DNA of 64,000 nt from Platycnemis pennipes. Its lineage: Eukaryota; Arthropoda; Insecta; Odonata; Platycnemididae. Under the pieces are notes generated by a model. The model ran no database searches and was not told the DNA's origin. It was given only the letters and a program-made list of their open reading frames with translations. The stretch lies in NCBI GenBank assembly GCA_933228895.1, contig OW121848.1:92089470-92153469 (forward strand), in the 5' to 3' direction. Every line of letters starts with the position of its first letter. The first letter of the stretch is position 1. Shown one piece after another: positions 11,726-23,400 of the stretch. The translations under genes were made by a program, and so were the position numbers.

Positions 11726-13646
11726 ATCGGCTGAGCCGACACATGAATCGATTGGAGAGCCTCGTCAAACCAATCTTCGGATAGATGACCCGTGATGATG
11801 AATTGTCGGCTTAATTTTAGACAAGGCAATCAGCGTTGCCGGCGGGAGTAGTGGGGTGTAGTTTGCGCGAGTATAGTGATTGACTACTACGGTCATGCGA
11901 GAGTTTTTCGCACGAGCAATTTACTGGGACCGTCCTTTTGCCATCTACCGAGCCTTCGTTTCACTCGAACGGACAAAGTATTTATTTCCTTTGGGGATTA
12001 AGGCAGCCGTGCTCCGGTGCCCCTTGTGCGTGATGTTGGCGCATTCCCGACTTTACCTTTTCCCATTCGTTGCCGCGCTCGTCATAAATTTTGATTTTTA
12101 TTGCATCACACGGATGCTTCACGTACGGATGACTCGGATGGCGTATTTGAAGTGGAGGACGTCCAGCGGAAGAAATTAATCCAGCCACGCTCGCGTCGCA
12201 TGTATGCCGACCGGATTAGCTTGGCGAATTCGGCGAATGGTCGTGGGTTCGTTTTCCATCCGGTGTGTTAATGATCGTTCGTTTTGCGTCCAGCATCGTA
12301 TGCCTCGCTGGATTTGGCCTAGCTGTTAAGTCATCGGAGAGACTTAAACACGCTTCCTCTGATGATTCTGCTATGATCTGATCTACCTTTCATGAACAGG
12401 CATCATTTCTGGTCACCAATCCTAAATTTGGTTTGGCGCCTCTCGCCACTCGATTCTGGTATCGCGAAACCTCTTTTTGTAAACATAATTCTTCTCTTTT
12501 ACATTCATCGCTTCTTGCTCCGTGGATCTCAGTATAGATCTTTCTTTGCCGTTGTAACCATTCACTTTTCCCTCAACGGCTGATTTTATAAGACCATCAC
12601 GCATCAAAGTATGACCGATATGGCTGTCCTTAAATCATTTTAAAGGTTTTATCTAACTCCTCTTCTCTCCCACTCTTTTAGAGCATCTTTGTTCGACCTA
12701 TCCATTTTGCCTCCATCATTCTTTTATATTCCCTCTTTACGAATGCTTCCAAACCTGCCATTTCTGCCGCTGTTATCGCGCAGTAGACAGACGGTAAAAA
12801 ACGATGATCTACCTATTTCATAGCTTCTCATTTCATATCTTCATTTTCGTGTAGGTTCCCATAAAAATAGGCCCTGACGTTTTCTTACCTCGGACACATT
12901 TGCTGGTGGAGGAAATCAAGACAGCTATTGCCATAGAGTGTGTTTTTGATCGGATAGTAATGTTTAAATGTAATTATTTATTTAATAGTTAAAATAAATT
13001 ACTTGAATATTCAATGCTTCCGGTATAAGTAATTGTTTACGTTGTTTGCAATTCCAATAATTTTTGATGTGCACCCGTTCGCTAAAAGTACTTTTTCATG
13101 CAGATATTGTTGCAGTGATCTTCAACTTATTCACAAGTCTTGTTAGGCACATTCACTTTTTTTTCTAAAGGTTACTGCATTTTAGTGTGGCGTGATTTCA
13201 GTTTCTCATGATTCAAGCTGGGGAATCAGATGAGTACTTTGCTTCTTCTCTGTTTTGAAAAGAAATTCTAATATTTAATGTATCCAGAGGATGCGTTATT
13301 GTCTCTGTTGATTCGTAATTTATTGAAAATAATGGTTCGTGAATTTTGTCTCTCGGTCCAGGTTTATAGATTCAACCATTTTCTTTGTGGGGCCAAAATT
13401 ACCAGGTTGCGCTCCTTGTGAATCGATTCTTCCATTGATGTGGAGTCAATAGCCAATCCAAAGTAGGTCGTACAGCGGTAGTTTATAGCACTTTGTTATT
13501 ATAATGTATTAGGTCTATTCTCTTTAACAGTGGCTCCCTTGAAGCTTTATTCGGTCTTACTAATGTTGGACTTGATGCACCGTAATGACGAAAGAGACCT
13601 AGCTCCTGTAGATGCTGCTTAAATTTGCCTTTGGGTTCAGTAATCC
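11726..13646. other. intergenic stretch, no gene
   Basis: Mixed composition. Bases 11820-12290 are moderately GC-rich with open frames on both strands but no recognisable protein. Bases 12380-13600 are AT-rich. I see nothing I can support here. Confidence 0.5.
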
Positions 13647-13713
13647 AGGATAGCATGGTGTTCTGCGCATTGGCTCGGTAAGCCAAACGTCTGTGGTTCG
13701 ATTCCCGGTCCAG
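13647..13713 (+). repeat. tRNA-like SINE head
   Basis: A box A-like TAGCATGGTG segment, a central TTGGCTC-GTAAGCCAA hairpin resembling an anticodon arm, and a box B GGTTCGATTCC at about 13695-13705 give a tRNA-like fold. There is no CCA-adjacent terminator or acceptor stem pairing that would make a functional tRNA, and the sequence continues into CCAGGAGACC without a T run in the right place. It is best called the head of a SINE, probably of a different family from the copy at 15203. Confidence 0.4.
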
Positions 13714-14078
13714 GAGACCTCTTTTTTTCTGGCTATTTTTAACGTCAGTCCAAAGTTCCTGAATCAATAGCTCTCGGTCGATGTCGAGCCTTCGACGGTG
13801 TCCGAAACTTTCCCCCGTGGTCCCGGATAACCTTCGTTGACGTCCGCCAAGTCGTCGACGTCACCGCCACCTTTAGCCAAAAGCCTCAGGGAGGGTACGA
13901 CGGCCGCCGATTGCCAGCTCTTGCTTGCAGTAGTGACTTCATCACTTTCCGATCTCCTGCCCGCGGAAGCGATTCCCGATTCTCTCCCTCCTTGTATAGT
14001 CGCAGCCAAATTTAACGCAGCCCCTCGGCTGGCTTTCGTGCAGAAGTTTTAACGTATATCTATTTTTTTCGGTGTGCC
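13714..14078. other. GC-rich segment open on both strands
   Basis: Bases 13760-14052 are GC-rich and open in one plus frame and one minus frame. Neither translation resembles a family I know. No convincing splice sites define an exon. Coding status is undetermined. Confidence 0.3.
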
Positions 14079-14152
14079 AGCCAGGTAGCCAGGTCTATAA
14101 CGTGTGACGGCCTGGCAGATGGCATAGGCTACGTGTTCGAATCCCGCTTAGG
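14079..14152 (+). repeat. tRNA-like SINE head
   Basis: A tRNA-like segment whose box B-like GTGTTCGAATCCC (about 14133-14145) is close to the polymerase III consensus, followed by a T- and GTT-rich stretch. The 5' half pairs poorly as an acceptor stem. It is interpreted as a tRNA-derived SINE head, because a functional tRNA would need a clean acceptor stem. Confidence 0.35.
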
Positions 14153-14344
14153 GCATTGATGTTGTTGTTTTTGTTTTAGATTTAGGATAAGTTTAAATGA
14201 TGCGATATAACGCAAGTGGATGAATCACGTAAAATCAATATATAGTTACTCTCATCTTTTACTGAATGCTTGATTAAGGTGGTAAGAAAAACGTGACGTG
14301 GGACATGAGTCACTGCATATAATCAATCAGTTTATTCATAACCT

Positions 14345-14838
14345 ACTTATCACCAATCAAGCCACCTCGAGGATTAATAGCAGGCAGTGAACCGTCACCA
14401 GACATGCAATATGTACGTGTGCTAATTAATACAATTATACTGCTTTACGAGAGAATCGTGTAAGTGATAGACATGACACGGGAGAATAAATGATGAGAAC
14501 CTTTTGAAGGAATGTAATTTTTTATTAATGGGTTAGTCATTTGTTTAAACTGATTGCCTTAATTCCCTTCAGGCATGTGGAAGTGAATTTAACGCGAGTT
14601 GGGAGAGTATTTTTTCAGATGCTCTACTGACTACCTGTAGTCTGAAGTCATTACCTTTGGTTTCATTACATATCTATCCGATTAATATCTTACATATAAT
14701 GATCCCTTATCGTTCGTGGGAAGAAAGGCACTTAATATCTATCAGTACCGAAGAGTTTCTCTAATTATTTTTCGTATTAGACTCGAACGTATTAGCGGTT
14801 ATTCTCAACGGTTTCCATTGTCATCGGGAAACATCATG
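14345..14838 (+). repeat. GTGTGTGGCAGG-family dispersed repeat, long degraded copy
   Basis: It begins with AAGCCACCTCGAGG and GCAGGCAGTGAACCGTCACC, a degraded form of the family core. It continues with words shared with the copy at 57360, namely GAGTTGGGAG and, at the far end, CATCGGGAAACATCA (CACCGGGAAACATCA at 57722). The MITE at 14842 sits directly at its end, so this repeat was there first. No protein is recognisable. Confidence 0.55.
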
Positions 14839-14841
14839 TTA

Positions 14842-15073
14842 AGGCCGCTTTACGCGATTCAATTTTTTGTACAATTTCTTGTGCAAACGCTTGTATGAGG
14901 AAATTGTATCGTGTAAAGGGGCAAATAGTGTGAACGCTTGTGCGAATGTCTGAATGACTGTAAGGAAAATATAACCTGTTCTAATTCCATTCAGACAAAC
15001 ATACAATTTCGTTCAGTTTATACAAGCGTTTGTACAAGAAATTGTACAAAAATTGTAACGCGTAAAGCGGCCT
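14842..15073. mobile_element. MITE, PIF/Harbinger-like
   Basis: A 232-bp element whose ends are inverted repeats of about 70 bp. The outer termini read AGGCCGCTTTACGCG on one side and the exact inverse on the other, and the arms share words such as TGTACAATTTCTTGT and AAACGCTTGTA. The element is flanked on both sides by TTA (14839-14841 and 15074-15076), the 3-bp target duplication typical of PIF/Harbinger transposons. It has no coding capacity. The superfamily is inferred from the TTA duplication and the GGCC-type end; a piggyBac origin was considered, but a TTAA is not present on both sides. Confidence 0.7.
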
Positions 15074-15202
15074 TTATGAATGCTTACAATATTGTCAAAA
15101 TTTTAACCCACACTCTAGTTGCGATTCTATACCCAGATCTTCTGGTACTTGTTATACTGACGCAGTGGCATGACGACCTTTCAGGAATATCATGGGAATC
15201 GA

Positions 15203-15470
15203 GTTGACGTGGTGGATAGAGTACTGGCCTTCTATCCCGAGGGCCTAGGTTCGAATCCGGGCAGTGTCTGGGATTTTTCTTCGGTATACCGTTCCTAATT
15301 TGGATGTTAGGTGGAGAGACCCCTTGGGGTTAAGTGATCCATCCGTCGGATGGGACGTTAAACCGTGGTTCACTTGGCTTCTTTCGTTAATAGCCAACGC
15401 CGAGTTTCACACCACCCTTCCTCCGTTCCCTTATAAATTTTTACCCACGACCCAAAAATGCATATGTCCT
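15203..15470 (+). repeat. tRNA-derived SINE, best copy
   Basis: The head contains a box A-like TGGATAGAGTACTGG (15212-15226) and a perfect box B GGTTCGAATCC (15248-15258). The body includes TTGGGGTTAAGTGATCC and GGATGGGACGTTAAACC, a central domain found again in the minus-strand copies at 982, 41590 and 52205 and in the plus-strand copy at 43950. Pol III-dependent transcription and mobilisation by a LINE partner are expected for the class. It has no coding role. Confidence 0.7.
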
Positions 15471-16129
15471 AAATGACTGAAATCACCTCCCCCGAATCAG
15501 GCACGTAGCCAGAGAGAGGCTTTAGGGCTTCAGCCCCTCCCCGAAATGTTTTCCCAGTAATTTTGCTGTTCTGATTTGAGCTGGGCATGATAACCTGGAT
15601 TACACTACGTATAATTCAAGTGGCAAGAGTCTTGAAACGTGATCACTAGTTGGATGCATGTGTGTGATTAATAATTGTTCTTTTAAATCTTATATGCATG
15701 TATGCGTTGAACTTCTGTTCTGGGGCTGGTCAAATTAACCTCTTCATAATAAGGTAGCAGTGAACTTTACCAGTGAGAAGAGATAGGCATGGGTACTGTT
15801 TAACCCCTCAGTGCTCGCAATGTTCTGTCAGATAATTCCAGCCTGAAATACGAATTATTACAATGTTGACTCCACCTTCCGGGCTGAGCTTCTTGGTAAC
15901 CTAAGAGCGTTTCATTTTGAGTATTATTTTGTGAAAATCACTCAGATGCCGCCAAATTGACGCCTTTTGAGGAGGGTGAGAGCTGTCGAGTCCGCGTCTA
16001 GTATGTGAGAAATACATTACCTTGTTCTTCGTCTTAAGTAACAAGCGCTGAAGATTAAGGGAAGAGATTTGGAAGGCTTCGTGGGCTAACGATTCTTTCT
16101 GTGCGCGACACCGGGGAAGTATTACGTTA
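15471..16129. other. intergenic stretch
   Basis: Nothing supported. There is a mixed composition with no repeat copy that I can match elsewhere in the window. Confidence 0.45.
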
Positions 16130-18540
16130 TATTCGTTCGTACGCTTTGCCGGTTGCGGTCCGACCGGCGGAACGCCCCGCGCCCCCACGGAGTTGGGCAA
16201 ACAGAACTGTGGCTGCGGAATGCGCCCTCGACTGATTGTGGGCGGTGGGGAAGGGAAGGGTGGGGGGAGCGGGATTCTGGGCGGGGTAGGGTCTGGGCGT
16301 AGGCGATTAATGGGGCGGAAGGAAGAGAGGAGTGAAAGGGAGGGAGAGAGAGAAAAATGGGGTGGGACAAAGAGGTTAGAATGTACCTACTGGAGGGCGC
16401 ATTGGTATGGGAGCCTGTGGGTGAATAAAAAGCCAGAATATTAATATAATGATAGAGTTTTTTATTCTAGTGCTTAAATAATTTATAACAATATATACTA
16501 TTATATTATTAATTAATTAAAGTGCAATATCAGGTGCAAATTTCAATAGGGTGCTTGGGAAGGATTAACATCATGGATTAAGGATTGCCTTACCTACCAT
16601 TACCTTACATACCATTAAGGATTACCTCCTTGGGATGGAACGGTTGGAGTAGGACCCCACCAACTCCGTACAAAATATTGCGTTTTCTGTTGCCTCTAAT
16701 GGTGACAACAAATTAATTACAATATAAATATAATTAAATCGTGTCCAATTTCATCGCAGCGACATCAGTTACTCTTCCATAGTCTATTTAAGGGAGGTAT
16801 TAATGCAATTCATTCCCTTGGTAATCAATTTTGTTACTATAAACTGGTTCATAGTAAGCATATTAACTTTGGGTTTAGTGATCCTTTTAGACTACATATT
16901 TTCAGATTGTTTGCGCAGTATCTACCTGTTATTTGATGGTTTTAAAGAAGTATTCCATTGTGAAACTTACTACTCTTAAGTTTACCGCGTGCAAAAACAA
17001 CTTCTTCCGTGCGAGTATTGCGAGTAGCAAGCCCGTATGTGCATCTACATCTACGTAATACCCCGCCAGCCACCATGAAGGTGTGTGGCAGGGGGTGAAT
17101 TCACACCTAACATTGAATATCATGCATGAAAAGGATTTGTGATTATATTCCGGTTTAAGCTTCACAATTTAAAAAAGATGCCAAGCTGTACCTACGAAGA
17201 TGGTCGCTGGCTTCATGACTGAACTGCGATGCCTCCTCCAGTACATACATTCTAACCTCCTTGGGATGGGACGGTTTGAGTAGGAGTCCGTGAGAGAGAG
17301 AGAGAGGGGGGTCCAAACGAGAGAGTGAATGCGGGGAGGAGGGTTTCTTCGCTCGTGGACCAAGGCGGAGAGTTTTAAGGAGCGGAGTCTGCGGGGAGAA
17401 CAGGGAATAAAGAGCGTGAAAGACAGCGTATGGGCAAAGAAGGGGAAGGGGGGTTGGGGTGAAAGGGTTAAAGAGGGGAGGAGGAGGCGGGGAGAGGTGC
17501 GCGCTTGTGTTCTGCGTGTGCCCGGGTTGGTCCGTGTTAGTGCGGATGAGGGAGTGTGGTGAAGAGAGAGGAGGGGAATGGAAAGGGCGGATGCAGGCAG
17601 AAGGAAAGATACGGTTGGACAGTCAATTGTTCTGGATGGTCGGGCCAATAAAAACGCCGGCCGTGGTGTCAAGTCCAGTATATATCCGCGTAAGTTATGT
17701 GGAGGAGTGGGTTTGGGAGGGGGGGGAGGCGGTCGGGGATTGTTGGGATAGGGGTGGTCCGGACGGGGAAGAGGGGAGGAGGTGTGGAGAGGAAAAGGTG
17801 GGGAGGGAGAGGGACAGGGGGCGTACGGCGGCGGAAGAGTACTTAGGAAAGGAAGGCAGGGAGGGGGGGCACTCGGTAAACTGGAGGAGGGGTGGTTGGA
17901 AATGGATCGGGGGAGGGGGATGTGAAAGATGTTGGGAATTAGGGAAAAGGGAGGGAGTCTCTTAAAATGGAGCTGCCGACCGCGCGCGTGTGTTAGAGAG
18001 CCGGACCGGGGTGAGATGGATGTGGGATAAAGGGAGGGATGTGGTGGAGATAATAAAAAGGAGATTCCTCGACTTAGGAGTCTAAACAAATGGCTATCTG
18101 AGCGTGCATCTCCTCCCCGCTCCCTCTCGCAGGGGCCCCCGGATGCGTGGGTGTGTCTTCAGTGTTGTTGGGGTCGGGGAGGGTTTGGTGGTTTTATTTC
18201 CTCGAGGCGAGCGAAAGGTGAAGGGAGGCCAACGGATGCCGGATTTGGAGCGTCCCTTGCCCGCGAAGCCAGCCGCCTCTCCCCGCCCTAATTACGGCGC
18301 TGACTGCCAAGGGGACGGGTCCGAGGGAAGTGGCGTGGGGGTCGATGCCAAAAGGCGCGACAGTTTGGCGTTTCTCACGCGAAGAAACGATCCCTTCCTC
18401 CCCATCCTTCGCCTCGCAGTTTTTATCCGTTTTTTGACCCTAGAATTGACGAAATCGGTCCCTGTCGTCGTCTCCCGTTTATTAAGTCCCATTCTGCGTT
18501 CACCATTTGTTTTTGTAGCTCGTCTGTATTTCCTGAAGTA
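16130..18540. other. CpG/purine-rich block with short shared motif
   Basis: Bases 16230-16370 and 17285-17970 are polypurine on the plus strand, with a GA microsatellite at 17292-17306; after about 18100 the strand bias reverses. A motif beginning CTAACCTCCTTGGGATGG occurs at 17250-17290 and in variant form at 16620-16662, and an inverted relative lies at 16345-16420 (CTCCAGTAGGTACATTCTAA read on the minus strand). A 306-residue minus frame across the purine tract is P/S/L-rich low complexity and is not called. Bases 16430-17040 are an AT-rich insert within the block. Confidence 0.45.
17039..17110 (+). repeat. GTGTGTGGCAGG-family dispersed repeat, short copy
   Basis: It starts with a CATCTACATCTACGTAATA lead and carries the family core CAGCCACCATGAAGGTGTG followed by TGGCAGGGGGTGAATTCACA. 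This is one of the cleanest copies of the core, but only about 70 bp is matched to other copies. Confidence 0.65.
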
Positions 18541-19821
18541 ATGGTTCCCTAGACCTTAAGTTTCGATGTCCGTCGAGGCCTAATATTGTCGGAAATGGAA
18601 ATAGATTTTCGTATGTCAACGGTTTTTATGGATGCTCTGTGGATTTTCGTTTCTTTAGACGACATGCTGCACCTTAGTCAGAGGTATGTACATAATTCTT
18701 TCAAAGTCCTTCATTAACTCCGGATTCTTAGGTCTTCTTCGATCCCATCCAAACCACCTTTTCTCTCCATGCACCTATAACCCTTATCATAGATTCTCAC
18801 CTCTGTCATATCATTTCCCTTTATTGTCTAACCAATCCACCCCTCTTGTCTTCTAATTTTCTCCTACCTTCTCTGTTGCTATCATGTCTAGAAAATCTTC
18901 GTTTACCATTCTTTCCCTCCATTTGTATTTCCCTCTCCCTTCCCCATGGCCGCCTATTTCAGATATATTTTTATACTCTTTCTCTCTCTCCCATGCTCTT
19001 AACTCAGCCTCATCAGTCGGATTTATCTATGCTGTTCATAACAATACGGTGGTTCCACAGTTTCAAGAAGTTGAGTATGTGAGATGAAGTGGGAATCTTT
19101 TATTATTACTGCTCTTATACCGGCCAGGGTAGGTTTTGATGGAATATCTCTACATCTCTACTAATGTGTGTTTTCAAAAGGCACCCTCCGTATAATATTT
19201 CTATCTTCACATGAACATAGTTCCTACTTATCTTCAAACATCCGAAATGCAAATTCTTTCCCACGTCACCATTCTACCTTCCATAAAACCCATAAATATC
19301 CAAATGTTTCTAGCATGATTTTACATTCTATATTCTATTATTTCTTTGCCCTCACCTAATTACCGCAGACAACCTTCATTCATCCCCTCATTGCTCAACA
19401 ATTCTCAACCCTCGTACATCCTCTTGTCTGCGCATGCGTTTCCATTTCCTCTCCATAACTGCACCTCAATGCCTCCTATCTATCATTCAACTATACCTCC
19501 ATACCAGGTAATTAACTAAACAATTTTTACATCCCAGTTCTTCCGTTGTATCTTCTTAGCAAAAAGCAGTCCTCCTAACATCAATAGTACCACGCATACA
19601 TTAATCGAAAATGCTACCGAAATGGCGGAATCTTTCCGCGTGTGTACCCAATGCCAACCTATTTTCGTACTGTTTTTTTTCTTCCTTTACCCCGAGGATT
19701 TTTTTTCACTTTTCTTGAGATAAACGTGATACGGCAGCCTGAAAATTTTTAGGTTTTCGAGTCGAGCGTTTTCCATGAGCTGTGAGCTCAATGTAGCTGC
19801 GAACTTTTCTCTCTTTCCACA
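18541..19821. other. AT/CT-rich intergenic stretch
   Basis: From about 18700 to 19560 the plus strand is moderately pyrimidine-rich with overlapping short open frames. No domain is recognisable on either strand, and I found no repeat copy I could match. Confidence 0.45.
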
Positions 19822-19900
19822 AATTCATCACATCTACATCTACATTTTATACTGCGACCCATCGTAAGGGCGTGTGGCAGGGATTGGTATGTAATTTGTC
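19822..19900 (+). repeat. GTGTGTGGCAGG-family dispersed repeat, diverged copy
   Basis: CATCTACATCTACATTTTAT leads into GCGACCCATCGTAAGGGCGT and then GTGGCAGGGATTGG, matching the lead and core of the other family members with several substitutions. Its 3' extent is unclear. Confidence 0.55.
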
Positions 19901-22469
19901 GTGAAAAAACATTGTTAATTAAGATCGCGCGCCATTCACACCATTACAAACGTTCTCAGTTCATTCGTACAGGAATATCCGCGAGTTATTGTTTGCTATT
20001 GCATCTATATTCCTCCTTTGGTTATCGTCGACGAGTGCGTGCGCTTTCTTCTTCCTCTACTGTGGAAAGTACGCCCTGTGAAGCGTCTCACGAGTTGCGT
20101 GTCTGTTGCTCGTCCCCATCGAACCGTTGAGGTGAGTTTCCAGGATTTCAAAAATTATAGTATTCTCCTCTCGTTTTCCCCAAAGGAGAGGAAACAATGA
20201 CAGGACGATTTAATTCCAGTCACCGTGATTCGGGTTCTTTATTTCGCCATTCATTCACCCACGGCCGCCCACAAGCGCGGGATTACGGTCTTAATTCAAC
20301 GTTCAAACACCCTGCGCTCTATATTTAACCTCTTATCAGTTACACTTTTTTTTGCATAGCCTCAAAACAGAAAATAAATAAATGCTTCCGTCCAGAAATG
20401 GTTCCGCCTATGATCTTCCCTTCCCTCTCCCTTCGGTAATTCGAGCCGAGTCGGAAGTAGAAAGCAGTAAAAAGATGGGAAGCTAGGGGGGTGGGGGGTT
20501 GGAGATATTTCACATGTCAAATGTGATGTCTTGCGGGCGGTCATTTCCTTGGTTTCGAGGGAGATGTGGGTAGGAGATATGAGGGCGATCCACGGAGGCC
20601 AAATGCACTTTTCGTCATCCCTGCATTCACTCTCGTGCTTCCGGATACCCGCGGTGAGTAAGTGCTCCCGTGCTCGTTAATCACGAGGGTGACGTTTCAA
20701 TATTTGGCGGACGGGAATTTCCCGTCCGGAGCGTGACTCGAGTTAGATAAGTCCGTGAAGAAGATCCCCTCCACCCGCCTCGAGCGGAGGTGACCGATGG
20801 TGGAAAAAAGATTAATTCCGAGGGGCGCCGAAGTCGAGCGCTTTTTCGAGCAGTCCCGCGCGTTTGAGTTTCGATGCAAACTGAGCGTGACGTGGGGAAA
20901 GGCGCCGTTCAGTCCGGTTGTGAGAAAGTGAGATGCACGGAGGAGTGCGCTAAAGGTTGATAATCGTCCTCAAGTTCACGATAAAATAAATGGATCGTGC
21001 CGGCGGCAAATCTCCGTCATGTTAGCCATTACCTCTACCAAAGCCTGCGTCTTATTCGTCTTCTTAGGCTGTAGACAGTGCTGTGAATCCAACGCAAAAA
21101 AAGTCCACCTTCCGCTTCAGTATCCTCCATTTTACTGACGAAGTGCCCTCTTAAATATCCTCGCAAACGATCGATAACAAATCACAAATTTACGACTGGT
21201 GATACCTTTTTGCCTATGATACTGTCTTGTGTTGGATTAACATGGCCACATTAGGAACTGCTCTACCATTAATCGTTTCTATTGTGTGCAGCGTGTATTT
21301 TCTTGTTTACGATGTGATAATCGGTAATCTAAGTTATCTCTTTTTGGGAATTGCCGTTAAAGTCTTTTCAATTCGTGTGTACCTGGCTCTAGGGGAGACT
21401 TGAAGAGAGATTTAAAAGACAACTCAGGAGATTTTCCTCCTGTGATCATGTTTGTAAAGGAAACTGAAAATCTTCTGCTCTTACTGGTGTCTATAGTGGG
21501 TTTATAACCATTTATGAAAAATATTTACTGTATTTTATGCGACCTGTTTTTAACCTTTTTGAAGACTAAAGATATTTTACCTCATTAACGTATTTTTAAT
21601 TTTTACCCCTATAAGATTTAGCGAGGTGCGAATGACCTAGTTGTTGACGCACCAATCAATTAAATTCTGCCTACCTAGCGTCAATACGCCACCTTAATAT
21701 TACAGCCATTGTACTCGTATATAATACGCAGGTATGACTTAGGATGTAATTTGGAGTTAGGTACATACTTTGCAGTGAGAGCAGGTAGGTTTGTTAAAAG
21801 ATGTTATGATAGGCTTAGCATTGTGTGATATTTGTTAGAAATACTATCTGTGAATCACTGTCGGAATTTTATATACAAACTAAACCTAGGTACTGCGGGA
21901 CCTTTGAACGGATAGCTTTTCCGAAGACGCTAAATATATAATAAAACCCATCATACAGTTGTAACATAGCTCATAAAATCTACATTAGAGTGGTAGGTAG
22001 TTGGTGTGTTTCATTATTTCCGCGTACATAGTGACAGTAATAAATAGACATTTAAGTTACCTGAGAGGTAGTTAGGAGAGTTAAATTAAGTTTTAGCCTT
22101 TTCTGCGTGTCTGCATGAGCGACTCTACATAAATACAAGAGCTTATTTTTTTATCTCTCTTTGCATGTAATGCTTATGGGAAGAGCTATTTGAATAAGTT
22201 TAGTGCAGTATCTGTCCCTCATATTGTTTTTGGAGGTAGGAAGCTGACTGTATGTGATGGTACCTTGTCCTTTTGCTAAATTAGTTTCTGGAGATAAATG
22301 GATAGTGTAATCACTAGAAATATGAATTTTTACTCGTCGATGTTCAATGCTTTGTGTAATCATCCCCTTGCACGCACCCTTGTGGAGGCTCCAGTGTTCA
22401 ATTAAGATATATTTGATGAATGATGTATCTTCCCCTAAACCCTTGACTCGAATCCTAATTTTTTAAGGA
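19901..22469. other. AT-rich intergenic stretch
   Basis: Nothing coding is recognised. Bases 20640-20950 are locally CpG-rich. The rest is AT-rich with no repeat or RNA gene that I can support. Confidence 0.45.
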
Positions 22470-23400
22470 GTCGCTAAGAATGAGGGGAAATATATGGTTC
22501 CTCAGTAGGCCGAAGGCTCGCCTCTTCGCGTTGGTCGGGGAATCGTGCGCATGGCTCCTCGTGTTTTCCCGTATGTCCGTCCAAACGGCGGCGGTCCTGA
22601 GTTACAGCCGTGACGCCTCTCCCTCGCGGATCTTCCCTCGATATGGGAACCAATTCATTAGATTCATAGCGCCGGTCAGACCCATGCGTTACCCCACGGA
22701 GGGTTGAGGTCGTCGTGAAAGGAAGGAAAGATTTTGCCCTCTCACTACGGCCGCGGCTCGAAACTTCCCGAGTAAAGTATGGTCATTAAGAGATTCGCGG
22801 GCCGAATGAGTACGGAGTGGATAGGCGCGGAGACGGAGATAGTCCGGAATAAATGAGCCCCGTTTGTGTGCGCTTCCAATCTCTCCCGTGGCCGAGGGGC
22901 GAAGGAATAAGGGGCGGGGGTAAAAAGAAAATGAGTCGGACTCGGTTCAGAATGAATGGTTTCGCTGGTGGAAGAATGGCGGAGGTTAAAGTCTACCGGG
23001 GAGTCGCCTATGCGATCGGACTCTCTTAACACCCCTCTTGGTTTTGTCCTTGGCGGGAGGGAGAGTCGTGTGTTTTTTTCTTTTGATGCATTGTGAGGAG
23101 ACAACCGCGCGGTTGGAAGTGGCTAACGAGGTTCCGACCTTTCTGAATGCCGGATCCCACCGTCCTTCTTTCTCCTCCGCACCTCGGCGTAATTCTCAAT
23201 CGATATATCGTCGCGCCTTTCGAAGGGGTTTGTGCGCGCAGCTGCGCCGATAAACCGCGCCGATCGAGACGATTCGAGCGTCAAACGTACGGTCTCACTC
23301 GAAGAGCCAGCTTTCATTTGTTTACTAATTGTTTCATTGGGGCTTTCAATAAACGGTCTGCGCTAGGCCGCCTTATCGTTATCGTGGAAACGTGAACCTT
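22470..23400. other. CpG-rich block
   Basis: A GC-rich island with several overlapping open frames on both strands and none recognisable. CpG is frequent (for example around 23195-23300). It could be regulatory, but the only support is composition. Confidence 0.4.

Noticed and set aside
14838..15076. piggyBac origin of the MITE
   Set aside because: TTAA overlaps the left edge, but the right edge reads TTTA; only TTA is shared, which fits PIF/Harbinger better.
15203..15275. Genuine tRNA gene
   Set aside because: Box A and box B are present but acceptor-stem pairing is absent and a SINE body follows; the same holds for the tRNA-like heads at 13647, 14079 and 41875.
17169..18089. 306-codon minus-strand open frame
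   Set aside because: It reads the pyrimidine strand of a long purine tract. The product is almost only P, S, L, H and R with runs of proline; absence of stops is due to composition.
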